Of a DNA stretch of 64,000 bases, positions 23,314-35,085 are shown piece by piece (position 1 is the stretch's first letter; each line of letters opens with the position of its first letter). The notes beneath the pieces were generated by a model. The model worked only from the letters and a program-made list of their open reading frames with translations, did no database searches and was not told the origin of the DNA. Both the position numbers and the translations under genes were made by a program. This DNA comes from Ricinus communis (lineage: Eukaryota; Streptophyta; Magnoliopsida; Malpighiales; Euphorbiaceae): positions 24,094,005 to 24,158,004 of the forward strand of contig NC_063256.1 in assembly GCF_019578655.1 (NCBI RefSeq), in the 5' to 3' direction.

Positions 23314-26095
23314 TGTCACGACCCCACCAGTGGGCCCGTGATCGGCACTAGGGAATGGGTAGGCTTAAGGCCACCGAAACCCGTAGTAAGCCTGACACTC
23401 ACTGATTTAAACAAATCTCATCTCAAATTAATATTATTAAAGCCACAATTTATCTTAACAGCTACATTCTACATAAATACTTCGGTCTGCCAGAAAAACT
23501 AGGCGAGACCTGAAACTCAGAAAATTTACAACTGATACATCTACTATTACTACTGCGGAGAATCTAAGATTTACCAATTTACATACCAAATCAAATACAT
23601 CACCCGATGATGAAGGAGTCGGGTTACTAAATAAGAGTCGCGAGAGGACTAACAGTCACGAATCTGAAAAACAGCAAAAATGAGACTGTCAGTCTCGAGA
23701 ATGAGTTAAAATCAAATAATCTGTGAACTATTGCATTCTTCTTAGAAAACATAGATTGTTCTAATCAGTATATCAAACCATGCACGTAAATACAAATCAC
23801 ATTATAATCAAATACCATAATAAATAAATAAATAAAAATATATATTTACTTTTACGGGACGAGTGGCTCAGTAGAACCCTAACCCCAAATTCTAATAGCC
23901 TTTCGGCTCTCTTAATCCAACAGTCTGGCCGGAGAGCAAGCTCGATCGGTCCTTACCTCCACCGAACACTTGAATTCCAAATAAGCCGGCCAGAGAGCAT
24001 CGCTCGATCAGGGACCTTAACTCCGACAATCAACTGAACTCAGCCCAGAGAGCAATGCTCGATCAGGGCAAATAAATCCATAATAACCTTATATCCAGGA
24101 TCATTACCGGTGCGCACGCGGTCCTGATGCAACCCACCAGGTGGCATGTTCTACGAAAGCCACAATTCCCAAGACACAATCATCCATTTAATAATATCAT
24201 TGTATAATGAAATCGTTCAACCATATCAAATTAATGATTAACCATTAAGAGTAAAACATCGTGCAACCTGTGGAAAATCGATAATATTTGGAATTATTAT
24301 AACATTACTGTAATAATACTCATATTATCTTCAATAATTAATAATCCAGTAAAATTATTTACGTTGAGATATTAATAACCATGTTAAACATAAACTTCCA
24401 AAATAGCATATTAAAATCAGACTTAGCAATAGTGCAACGATTAAATGACTTTAACTCACAGGAATTGGGGCGACCTCCTAGCTCGCTCCGGTGCCTCGAT
24501 TGGAGCGAGCCAGTATGATCATCTAATCACGGAAAAAATTTATCAAAACGCTCGAAACAATCGATCTTTAATCCTAGGTCTAGACTCCTGGGGATCGACT
24601 GGCCTAAGAATCTTGACTCGGGAGAATTCTACCGAAAATCCAGCAGAACCTCCCCTACAACACGAACATTACCCCCCGTAAAAACGGGTCCAGGACCTGC
24701 CAGAAGAACACTTCAAATATCCAACAATTTAAACAACGGGAGTCGGGTCCCCAAACTTCACTATTTCCCGACTCCGCCACACATCACAAAACACAAGGCA
24801 GGCAACTGACAGACAATTATTTTTGACTCACAATATCATCAAATACTCAATATAATCCAATAAACACAATTAAACCAAGAATTCCAAAATTAACGGGCCA
24901 AAGATAATTACCGAGACGCTCGATCGCTCGGTCGACTCGGTCGACTCGCCTCCGGCCGCCGGAGTCCGATCGACGATCCGAACACACCATCGGACTCACA
25001 ACGACGCGCTGATGACGATCCCCGCTTTCGATTTTCCGATCTGACACCCGATCATCCGGAGAGATTTGCAGACGATCTCGGCCATCGATTTGCAAACGAA
25101 GCCCGATCGCCACAAAACCGGTGCCAAAGCGAAGCTTGAGATGGGGAGAGTCGGGATACATCCTCCGATCATCCATCCTCCGCCGGAGCTCGCCGGAAAA
25201 GCCCAAAAACACGGCTGCCACTCTAAGTTTCACTTTGCCGGATCTTGTAACTCCGACCACCCCGTGCGCCATCGCCGCTGCGCGAGAAGAGCCTCGCCGA
25301 GGAGCCGATCGCCACCCAACTCGGCCTTGACAACAACGAAACGACCGAAACACGCTCGAATCACGCGCTCTTCTACCGCTCCCGCCAGCTCGGCCCGCTG
25401 CTTGCTTGGCCTGCGCACGCCCGCCTGCCGCCAACGCCTCCGCGCCCGGAGCTCGCCACCGACGCCCCTCTCTCTCTTCCCGGCGCCGCACTCTCTCTCT
25501 CTCTCTCTCTTCCTTTCTTCTTCCCCGATTTTCTTTCCTTTCAATATCGACATTTGACCCCTGAACTTTTCCTTATTACAACTTGGTCCCTCAACTTTCT
25601 TAATTACTTACAATTCCATCCATCAAAATTCTAATTTAACCCCCAAACTTTCCTTTAGCCTTTCAATTAAGCCCTTAACTAATTAATTTGGGCCAAATCC
25701 GAATTATTGAAAATACACAATTAAATTAAATAATCAATTTCCAACTCAAAATTTAATACTACTAATCAATTATAATACCAATTTTCCCAAAATTCTTTTA
25801 TAAAAACATCCTTTATAATTTCTTCCAAAATTTTTCAATATATAATTTTACTTATATAAATATGCATTTGGGAAAATTTTGAATAACCAAAATATAATCA
25901 TTTCTCAAATAATTTACTTGAATAATTTCTTAAAATTTCAAACTAATTGAGTATAGAAAATAACTCATTTATTTATCTAACATGAACATTCAAAATTTGT
26001 ATTTAAATCATTCCAATTAAACCGAATAAAAATAAAGCTAAAATTAACTTAAATAAAAACTCATTATTAAATATATAAAAATTCCGGGTGTTACA
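23314..26095 (-). mobile_element. long solo LTR (2.78 kb) inserted near the end of Athila pol
   Basis: The perfect 5-base direct repeat AAGGT flanks it (23309-23313 and 26096-26100). The minus strand begins TGTAACACCCGGAATTTT and ends GGGTCGTGACA. No gag or pol lies inside and no second LTR copy is visible, so a solo LTR is the best reading; a LARD-type non-autonomous element is the alternative. Removing it restores the pol frame exactly. The part at 24900-25510 is strikingly GC-rich and gives long spurious open frames (up to 214 codons) of Arg/Ala/Gly. The orientation follows the TGTAACACCC start and is less certain than the boundaries. Confidence 0.85.
25491..25512. repeat. (CT)n microsatellite
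   Basis: About eleven CT units in a row in the GC-rich part of the long solo LTR. Confidence 0.85.
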
Positions 26096-29000
26096 AAGGT
26101 AATGCTTCAACCTCTGCCCATTAACCTTGAAATTTCCCTTTTCTGGATGATGCACTTCAACCGCACCGTAAGGGAAGACTTGTGTCACTGTAAATGGCCC
26201 CGACCAACGACTCTTCAGCTTTCCTGGAAATAAACGGAGACGAGAGTTAAATAATAACACACTATCTCCTACGTTAAACTCCTTCCAATTTTTCAATCGC
26301 TTGTCATGCCATTGTTTGGTCTTCGCCTTGTAGATTGTTGAATTTTCATAGGCTTGTTGACGCCACTCCTCTAGCTCATTTATCTACCACTGCCTTTGTC
26401 TACCTGCAGTATCCAAATCAAAGTTACATGATTTAAGTGCCCATAATGCTTTATGTTCTAGCTCTACAGGTAAATGACAACCTTTTCCATACACAAGCCT
26501 AAAGGGAGTGAACCCTGTAGAAGTCCTATAGGCAGTTCTAAATGCCCATAAAGCATCATCTAGCTTTGTAGTCCAATCTTTCCTGCTGGCTCCTACAGTC
26601 TTCTCTAAAATGCGCTTGAGTCCCCTATTAGTAACCTCTACTTGCCCACTCGTTTATGGGTGATAAGGTGTGGAGAATCGCTGAGATACTCCATATCTTT
26701 TCAGCACTTTCTCAAGTTGAGAATTACAGAAATGGGTTCCCCTATCACTAATTAATGCTCGAGGTGTTCCAAACCTAGAGAATAATCTCTTAAGGAACCT
26801 CACAACTACCCTAGCATCATTAGTAGGCAAGGCTTGTGCCTTAGGCCATTTAGAAAAATATTCAACAGCCACCATTATATACTTACATCCATACGAAGAA
26901 GGAAAAGGACCCATAAAATCAATGCCCCAAACATCAAAAATTTCTAACACTTGTATACTATGTTGGGGCATTTCATCTCGGGCAGAAATATTACCTGACC
27001 GTTGGCATGCATCACAAACCTGGACATAAGCTCGTGCATCCTGGAAGATAATCGGCCAATAAAAACCAGCATCCATAACCTTCCTGGCCGTATGATTTGC
27101 GGCTTGGTGTCCACCAACCGGTCCCTCATGACAATGCTTGAGAATTTGAATGATCTCCTCCCCATATACACACCTCCTGATAATTTGATCTGCACAAATT
27201 CTAAACAAGAAAGGGTCGTCCCAAATGTAATACTTCAAGTCGTGAAAGAATTTCTTCTTTTACTGGCCCGTCATACCCTTTCTGGGAGTACCCTTGCGAC
27301 CAAATAATTTGCATAATCGGAAAACCAAGGAATATCATTTGCCACTGCATTGAGCATAAGTGCTCATCCGGAAAGAAGTCATCGATCTCTTGCTCATTAA
27401 GCTCCTCCAAGTGCGGGTTCTCTAATCGAGAAAGATGGTCTGCTGCAAGATTTTTAGCTCCTCGTTTGTCCTTAATTTCCAAGTCAAATTCCTATAATAG
27501 AAGAACCCAACGAATCAATCTTGGCTTAGAATCATGCTTTGAAAATAAATACCTTAAAGCAGAATGATCCGTGTAAATAATTGTCTTTGACAGCACAAGG
27601 TAGGAACGAAATTTGTCAAAAGCGAACACGACAGCTAGGAGCTCCTTCTTTATGGTTGTATAGTGTTCTTAGGCGTCCGTAAGTGTCTTGCTAGCGTAGT
27701 AAATAGGTTGGAATTTCTTTTCCTTGCGCTGGCCTAAAACAGCTCCAACTACAAAATCACTAGCATCGCACATAAGCTCAAAGGACAGCTCCCAATCAGG
27801 AGAAACCATGATGGGAGCCGTGGTTAGTTTTTCCTTTAATAACTCAAAAGCTCTTAAACAATCATCATCAAATTCAAAAGGTATATCTTTTACTAGCAAT
27901 TGAGTTAAAGGCATAGCGATCTTAGAAAAGTCCTTAATGAACCTTCTATAAAACCCTGCATGCCCTAAGAAACTTCTGGCCCTAGCAAGAGTAGGGGGAG
28001 GTAGTTTACTTATAACTTCCACTTTAGCTCTATCTACTTCCAACCCTGCATGTGACACTTTATGTCCTAAGACTATACCCTCTTGGACCATAAAATGACA
28101 TTTCTCCCAATTCAACACCAGGTTAGCTTCAATACACCTAGCTAACATCCTTTCCAAATTTTACAAACAATGGGAAAAAGAGTTACCGAATACAGAGAAG
28201 TCATCCATGAAGACCTCCATCGACTCCTCTATCATGACATGGAAAATGGCCATCATACACCGCTGAAAGGTCACAGGCGCATTACACAAGCCAAACAGCA
28301 TCCTCCTATAGGCAAATGTGCCATAAGGACAAGTGAATGTCATCTTCTCTTAGTCTTCTGGTGCTATGGGAATCTGAAAATAACCAGAAAAACTATCAAG
28401 GAAACAGTAATACTTATGGCCTGAAAGCCTCTCAAGCATTTGATCGATAAAAGAAAGGGGAAAGTGGTCCTTTCGGGTTGCGTCATTCAAGCGTCGGTAG
28501 TCTATGCAAACCCGAAAGCTCGTTACCGTTCGTGTAGGGATCAGCTCCTCCTTTTCATTTTTCACCACCGTCATGCCCCCTTTCTTGGGAACCACCTCTT
28601 TCATATGAGGGTTCAACCGCCTTTGTGGCTGCACCACCGGTTTGAACTCATCCTCCATCAAAATCTTATGAAGGCAGTAACTCGGGTTTATTCCTGGTAT
28701 GTTAGCCGTCTTATACGCAAATGCCTTTGCATACCTTCTCAAAATACATAGCACCATCTCCCTCTCCTCAGATGTGAGATGAGCGGAAATAATAACCGGT
28801 AAGTGCTTTGCTTCATCTAGGTAGGCATACATTAAGTGCGCTGGCAACTCTTTCAACTCAAGAACGGGTGGCTTCTCCAAAGAAGGCTTCAGCTTCTTTA
28901 CTCCTGACCTGTCAAGATCAACAAAACCATCAGTCTTTTCATCATCAACATCAGCAGCTAATAAGTGCTCTAGCTGCTCCAACACTTGTTCATTGGATAA

Positions 29001-29935
29001 ATTGTCCTCATTTTCTTGCATTGCCACTTGCAAAGGATCATCAATCATTATTTCCTGCAATTGAGATTCCACAATATCATTGATAAAATCAATCGAACAG
29101 ACAGTACCATCATGCTCATATGGGTATCCCAAGGATTTAGTCAAATCAAATGTAATGCTCTCATCATCTACCCTAAGTTCCAGCTTTTCGCTACTAACAT
29201 CTATCAAAGCTTTAGATGTAGCTAAAAATGGTCTACCTAGGATCAATGGGACATCACTTTCACCATTCATATCCATGACAACAAAATCCACAGGAAATAT
29301 AAATTTGTTAACTTTAACTAGCACATCTTCTATAATCCCTTTCGGGTACTTAACAGTTCTGTCTACTAGTTGTATACTCATCCTGGTAGGAGTTAGCTTA
29401 GAAGTGCTTAGTCCTAACTCCTCAAACAATGAACTAGGCATCAAATTGATGCTAGCTCCCAAATCAGCAAATGCTAGCAATTTCAATTTATCCCCAATCA
29501 AACAAGGTATAGTAAAACTCCCTGGGTCGCGTCGTTTGACTGGAATCTTGCTCTGAAACACTGCTGAGCATTCTGCATTCAAGGTCACCAATCCCAAATC
29601 CTCTAACTTCCTCTTGTTGCTTAGGATTTCTTTTAAAAACTTCGCATACTTTGGCATATGCGAAATAGCTTCAACAAACGGCAAGTTAATCCGCAATTGT
29701 TTAAAAAGATCTAAAAATTTACCAAATTGCTGATCAACTTTATCCTGCTTGAGTTTTGCAGGATATGGAATGGGAGGTTGGTATGGCCTCAAGGGAATCT
29801 TCTTCGAATCCTCCTTCTCTTCAACTGCTCCCTTTTCTTTCTCTTCAGGCTTGTCTTTCTTTTCCGACTCATCCACCTACACATTAGAATCATTATTAGC
29901 GAAAGGCTTAGATGAACTAGTAAGTTCCTTACCTG

Positions 29936-31042
29936 ATCTCAAAGTAATTGCTTTGGCATGCTCCCTTGGATTAGACTCTGTGTTACTTGGAAGCGTGCTG
30001 GCCGCCTCTCGACCATCATCCTGAACAAACGCCCAATTTGAGTTTCTAAGTTCTGAATTGAAGCTTGTTGATTCTGAACGGCAGTGTCCGTTTGCTGAAA
30101 TCTGTTCTCTGAAGTTGCAATGAACTTCATCATCAACTCTTCCAAGTTAGGTTTCTTCTCTTGACTACCTCTTGGTTGATGGGGAATAGATTGCATAGGT
30201 TGCTGCTGATGCAACCTCTGGTATCCTGGTGGACCTTGGTTATTGGAGTTTCTCCATCCAAAATTAGGATGATTCCTCCACCCTAGGTTGTATGTATTGA
30301 TGTAGGGATCATTCTGCTGCCTACCTACATAATCAACATGCTCAACGTTAGAAACATTAGTAGGCATAGAAGATGCAAACATACCTCCCGCATTACAATT
30401 GGCACTGTAATGCGGTCCACCATAGAATTCACATCCGGGCTGAACTGCTTGGATCGGCATCTGAAGTTGTTCTATCTTTTTGGAAAGTAGCTCTACTTGT
30501 GCCGCTAAGGCTGCTGTAGGATCTGCCTCAGCTCGATATACAACGAGCCTTGGACCTCTAGCCCGTGGAATTTGCCACTGATAAGTGTTGGTGGCCATCT
30601 CCTCTATCAAATCTTGGGCTTGCTCAGGTGTTTTACTATTAATAGCTCCCCCTGTAGCTGCATCTACCATTTGTCTAGTGGCTGTATTCATGCCACTATA
30701 GAATGTCTGCACTTGCATCCAAAGAGGAAGACCATGGTGTGGGCAACACCTTAACAAGTCCTTGAAGTGCTCCCAGGCTTCGTACATCGATTCTCCTTCA
30801 CCCTGCACAAAAGAAGATATGTTATTTCGCATTTGAGCAGTCTTAGCAGGAGGAAAATACTTATTCAAAAACTTTTCAGCCAAAGAAGTCCAAGTAGTGA
30901 TCGTTTTCGGTGGCAAGGACTGCAGCCATCTTTTCGCTCTATCCCTCAAGGAAAAAGGAAACAGCCTCAACCGTATGGCATCATCAATTATTCCATTAAT
31001 CTTAAAGGTATCACATATTTTCAAAAAGTTGGCGATATTCTT
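29936..31042 (-). pseudogene. Athila element no. 1 gag, N-terminus deleted
   Basis: The minus-strand frame carries the retrotransposon gag core: NIANFLKICDTFK, RLRLFPFSLRDRAKRWLQSL, TSLAEKFLNKYFPPAKTAQM and EAWEHFKDLLRCCPHHGLP. A zinc knuckle CEFYGGPHYSANC follows with its second Cys changed to Tyr, then LEELMMKFIATSENRFQQTD and LETQIGRLFRMM. The open frame leaves the gag phase at about 30000 by a one-base shift; the neighbouring frame continues TLPSNTESNP and ITLRSG into pol. The frame starts only at the join with LTR sequence (31042/31043), so roughly the first part of gag, the leader and the primer-binding site are missing. Confidence 0.8.
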
Positions 31043-32273
31043 ATTCAAGTAAAAGAATAACCCTTTGGGAATTCTTGTCTCTAAGGAATGGAAACTAAGG
31101 GTGGAATTGATTGAGTGAATCCAATTTCCGTGGGAAAATCTCTACACAATTAATGCCTTTCTCAAGGACACTAACATCTTAACTTAGATTAATTAGGTTG
31201 AAATCTCTTCCTAACTCTAATTACCCAAATTAGCATTATGTACCATTTAACACTATTGAGAGTTATTAATTCTCAATCCGGTAGAACAAAAACCCTATCT
31301 CTAGGTGAAATTCTAGGTTGCAAAGGACAATCCAAACCTAAATGTCTTTCTCAAGATCATTCAAATTTCAAAAATCATTCAACAAGATATGAAGAACAAA
31401 TCAATAAATACTTCCATTGCAAACCAATATTGATAATCAATACATTCAATTCAAAATTAAAGTACAAAAATCCCTAGATAAAGAACCCCAATGGGTTAAT
31501 AAGCTTAGCTAATCATGTTTATAATCACAACCAATAAGAATTCAATTACAAAAAATGAGTAAAGGTAGAGGAACCCGAATACACCATTGGATGAGAGTGA
31601 ACAGCTCCAATTCCTCGTGCCCAATTTTGGATCGATTCTTGTTCCTCTTACTCGGATTGAAACCAATCGACAATCCTCGCCAATCTTTGATCTTCGAAGA
31701 GAATCCAAGTGAAACCTTGATCCAAGTCTTCTTTTCTCTTAGTTTCAACTCAGAAAACCCTTAGACAGGGAAAAAGATGAGTTTTGGACGTTCTAACCCT
31801 AGCTGCCTCCTCTCTTTTCTCTCTTCGTTCTTTTAATTAATTTCCTTTGTCGCCGCCAGCACGGCCGTGTCCCTGGCCGTGTTGGGCACACGGGTTGGTG
31901 TTCCCGGCCGTGTCACTCTCTATGGCCGTGCTCCCTAAGAACTTTTTTTCGTTGATGTGTGATGCCCTCAACACGGCCCGTGTTTGTTCTCGTGTTGGTA
32001 ACACGGCCTGTGTTGGTTCCCGTGTTGAGAACACGGCCAGTGTTGAACCCAACACGGCCATGTTCAGCTTCCTCATGCTCGTGCTTAGCTCGTTTCGGCA
32101 GATTTGACGTCCAATTATGCTCCAATTCTTTCCTTTTTTATTCTTTGACTTCTTTTAGACCTAATGCACACAAACAGACGCATAAGGTGAGTGTTGGTAC
32201 CAATTCACATCCAAATATCCAAAAAAATCGATCTTAAAAGCCCCATTTAGATGTGTATATTTTACGCACATCA
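31043..32273 (-). repeat. Athila element no. 1, 5' LTR, truncated at its 3' end
   Basis: It starts TGATGTGCGTAAAATATACA at 32273 (minus strand) and matches the 3' LTR from 19076 down to 17871, then stops. The last 231 bases of the LTR are missing and gag follows directly. The two LTRs also differ by an insertion of palindrome units near 31860-31905. Confidence 0.9.
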
Positions 32274-32278
32274 AGTAA

Positions 32279-33390
32279 CACGGCCAGGAACACCAAACCG
32301 TGTTCCCAACACGGCCACAAACACGGCCGTGTTGGCGGAGACAGGAGGAATTAATTAAAAGAATGAAGAGAGGAAAGAAGAGAGGAGAGCGGGGGATAAC
32401 GTCCTAAACCCTAATTTTTCTCTCCCTAAGGGTTTTCTGAGTTGAAACCAAGGGAAAAGGAGACTTGGATCAAGGTTTTTATCGGATTCCTTTCAAGGAT
32501 TGAAGATTGGGCGAGGTTCGTTGATTGGTTTTCAAATCGAGCAAGAGGAACAAGAATCGATTCAATTCGAGCAAAAGGATTTGGGACTGTTTACTCTTAT
32601 CCAAGGGTGTAATCGGGTTTTCTTTACCTTTACTCATTGTTGTAATTGAATTCTTGTGTATTTTGATAATGAACATGATTAGCTAGATTGATTAAATCCA
32701 TTGGGATTTCTTTACTATGTTGGCTTAGTATTATATTGTTGGATTAGTTTTGTATTCTTCTTGCTTTCAGTATTAATAAGATAATGCATTGTTCATGAGA
32801 CGTTGTGAATTGTGTGTTTAGATTGCTTTGTGTGATTGAGAAGTCCATTTGGCAATTGGAATTTTGAATAGCAAGAACTGGTTAATAATCGCTTAGAGAT
32901 AAGGATAATTAACTAGCTGGATTAAGAATTAACAAAGCTTAATAGAGGCGGATTAAAGCTTAATGCCAATTTAAGAATCAATCGTTAGGAAGAGATTCCA
33001 ACTTTAGGTTATTAGATTTAGGAATTCGGTTATCTCGAGAGAGAAACTGAATTCGGTTAAGAATTCGTCTACAGGCAGCATAATTAGACTCAAGAATCTT
33101 TTATCTTTTGTTTGATTGCCAACTAGTTTAGGTTCCCTTTGGGTTTGCTTTCTTGTCTTGGTTATTTTAGTTATCAATTACTCTTGCATCTCCCTTAGAA
33201 CTTAGATTGTAGTTATTAGTTAGTTTATAAATTATTCATCACTCATTTTAGGTTAATATAACAAAGAACAAAGAAGTAACTCTGGGCTTTCACTTTTCCG
33301 AGGAATACGACCTTGATACTCGCCATTAGTGCTAGACTGCATCGATAGGTACACTACCTTAGATTGTAGCTAACACAATTTAGCCTATCA
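32279..33390 (+). mobile_element. outer Athila-type solo LTR, right part
   Basis: This continues the LTR begun at 17319-17639. It contains AACACGGCCGTGTT near 32325, the A-rich AATTAATTAAAAGAATG phrase just after it, and ends CACTACCTTAGATTGTAGC...CCTATCA at 33390. TAAAC follows (33391-33395), equal to the five bases before 17319. No internal element sequence is attached on either side, so it is a solo LTR. Confidence 0.85.
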
Positions 33391-33394
33391 TAAA

Positions 33395-34160
33395 CTATAC
33401 AAGAAAAGATGAAAGACAGATGATGAAGCAAGAATCAAATTTATGACAATTGAAAGGAAAGAAGTCCAAGTTATAAGATGAAGCATTATTTTCCGATGGA
33501 GGTGGAATTGAAGCTAAGCACAAGCCATCACTGTTTGAAGAAGTAGGATCAGTTGTTTTCCTCTTCTTAGTACTGGATAGTTGGCTAACTCCATATTTTA
33601 CCATCTTTATAAACTGCAAAATATAAGATAAAGCTTAATTGCTATATTCTTGTCATATAATGTAAGGTTAATAGGACTGTATCTGCTAACTCCATGCTTC
33701 TTTCTATTTGCTGGATAGTTGATACATTCCCTTATTTAATGTATTAGGGAATCTCATTAATAAATGGTAATCATGCAAAGCAATAGATTCTAAACGACAA
33801 GGTTAATTAGCATCAAGCGGACATATTACCAAGACCTCAATCAAATAAAAATTACCATAGAACACCATAGAAGCCAAGGTCTGCTATTCTGCTAAAACAC
33901 CATAAAAGTGTATTAAAACAACAACAATACCTGAGAAGATGGAAGCAAAGAATGGCAACGATAGAAATGGCGAGTAAAGAATGAGAACGATAAGAGCAAC
34001 GACGAAAACGGCAGCAACAACGATGGGAATGGTAGCAAGGTTGGAGATTAGATGAGGGTTTGTGAGCGTGGTGGAATGCTTTGAGAGGATTGACGTGAGT
34101 TGGAGATTAGACGAGAATAAAATTAGGTTTCTTTTGCGATATATTTTGTTTTTTAGCAAG
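33395..34160 (-). other. possible host gene fragment: two exon-like pieces
   Basis: On the minus strand an exon-like piece (about 34160-33932) ends at CTTCTCAG/GTATTG, a fair donor, and a second begins after TATTTTGCAG at about 33610, a fair acceptor. The first has a 91-codon frame with a hydrophobic stretch (IPIVVAAVFVVALIVLIL); the second a 75-codon frame rich in Ser and Lys. Joined in the phase implied by those sites, the reading stops soon after, so the spliced product would be short. I do not recognise the protein. It could equally be a 5' UTR exon of a lost gene or chance. Confidence 0.2.
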
Positions 34161-34694
34161 TGGTTTTATTTATAATTATATACGATTAGGAGTGGTTCGA
34201 ACATTATTGTTATTATTTTAATTATAAAATTAAATTTATAAATATATTTTAATATTAATTTATAATACTTTAAAAGTTAATAAATTAATTATTTCTAAAT
34301 ATTTAATTTTTTAAGTTTTATTAGTATAATAATATAAAAATTATTTTCAAAATATTTATTTATTAATTTTAATATTTATATGAATTAATACTTTTAGTAT
34401 AATTAATATTATTATTTTTAAAATAAAAATATTATATAATTAAAAATTAATTTATTAATAAATATAGTGTAAATTATACACTAAATGGAAAATTACATAA
34501 ATGCCATTATATTTATATAATAATATATTTTTATAAATTTTTACTAATTTGAGTAAATTTTTATTAAATTAAGTGATTTTTCAATTAATTTGTCTAAAAT
34601 TTCTATTTGTATAATATATAGAATAAATTACTTTATGTATTAGAAATTTATATAACTAGTATAAATATTACATAAAAATATATATAACTTATAT

Positions 34695-34866
34695 TTTTTA
34701 TAGAATATAAAGTATATTATAATATTATAGTTATTTTTAATATGTATTATTTTTTTTATTTCGATAACAATTGCTTGAATTATATAAATGATAAATATAA
34801 AATAATTTTTTTATAGAGTATAAAGTATTTTATAATATTATAGTTATTTTTAATATGTATTATTTA
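34695..34866. repeat. direct repeat of about 58 bases, 112 bases apart
   Basis: Two nearly identical blocks end in TATAATATTATAGTTATTTT then AATATGTATTAT. They lie in a very AT-rich stretch (34200-34895) with no coding signal. Confidence 0.7.
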
Positions 34867-34895
34867 TATAATATAAATAATTATTAATAAATATA

Positions 34896-35085
34896 TGTGA
34901 AAAATTCGGTTTTACGATTTAGTTATGGTACGGTTTTTACTAAAGAACCGATACCGTAATAGTAAAAAAATTCGGATCAGTTCAATTCGGTTATAAAAAC
35001 TTTCAATTATTTCGGTTCTTGTGTTTTTTGGTACGGTTATTCGATTCGGGCGGGAATCACCGAGATCCATGCTCAGCCCTAACAA
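34896..35085. mobile_element. possible hAT-type MITE end
   Basis: The sequence is rich in TTCGGTT and CGGTAC-type phrases and ends CCATGCTCAGCCCTA, which resembles a hAT terminal repeat (TAGGGCTGAGCA on the other strand). A possible partner end is TAGGAGTGGTTCGAA at 34189, but the match is weak and no 8-base target duplication was seen. Confidence 0.3.

Larger units (their letters stand above)
23258..29935 (-). pseudogene. Athila element no. 1 pol (protease, RT, RNase H, integrase), broken
   Basis: Pol copies the RNA of the element and inserts the DNA. In order on the minus strand: an acidic linker (29876 on), protease FADLGASINLMPSSLF, a linker with GRPFLATSKALIDVS, RT with KKGGMTVVKNEKEELIPTRT, YCFLDSFSGYFQI and the catalytic FMDD (in EVFMDDFSVFG), RNase H starting FELMCDASDFVVGAVLG, integrase zinc region with CDACQ, core [11 protein letters not shown] and [12 protein letters not shown], and a C-terminal SRWSGPFTV. 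The main frame is 29876-28350 (508 codons). Stops interrupt at 29877-29879, 28350-28352, 28161-28163, 27669-27671, 27492-27494, 26654-26656 and 26385-26387, plus frameshifts near 27250-27350. A solo LTR (23314-26095) splits the last codons; across it HYL continues GGSLDVEERVNLVLHF to a stop at 23258. Confidence 0.85.
17640..32273 (-). mobile_element. Athila-like Ty3/gypsy element no. 1, 14.6 kb, nested
   Basis: The element is bounded by the 5-base direct repeat AGTAA (17635-17639 and 32274-32278). On the minus strand its order is 5' LTR (32273-31043), gag, pol (protease, RT, RNase H, integrase), spacer with a TATA box, accessory ORF, long non-coding tail, polypurine tract, 3' LTR (19076-17640). 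About 2.8 kb of its length is a later solo LTR (23314-26095). The two LTRs differ by roughly fifteen substitutions plus a few indels over about 1.2 kb by eye, so insertion was fairly recent. It cannot be autonomous: the 5' LTR end, primer-binding site and gag start are deleted and pol has several stops. Confidence 0.9.

Noticed and set aside
24847..25557. Long overlapping open frames on both strands (214 and 163 codons) that look gene-like
   Set aside because: They lie in the GC-rich part of a solo LTR bounded by a perfect target duplication. Composition is low-complexity Arg/Ala/Gly or Ser/Pro and no family is recognisable.
28440..29556. Several plus-strand frames of 69-158 codons
   Set aside because: They are antisense shadows of the Athila pol reading frame.
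17640..32273. Accessory ORF as a true envelope protein of an infectious retrovirus
   Set aside because: No signal peptide, fusion peptide or membrane anchor is visible in either copy; similarity is to a plant-specific transposon-associated family of unknown role.
34189..35085. Complete hAT-type element
   Set aside because: Only the right end resembles a hAT terminus; the proposed left end matches weakly and there is no 8-base target duplication.
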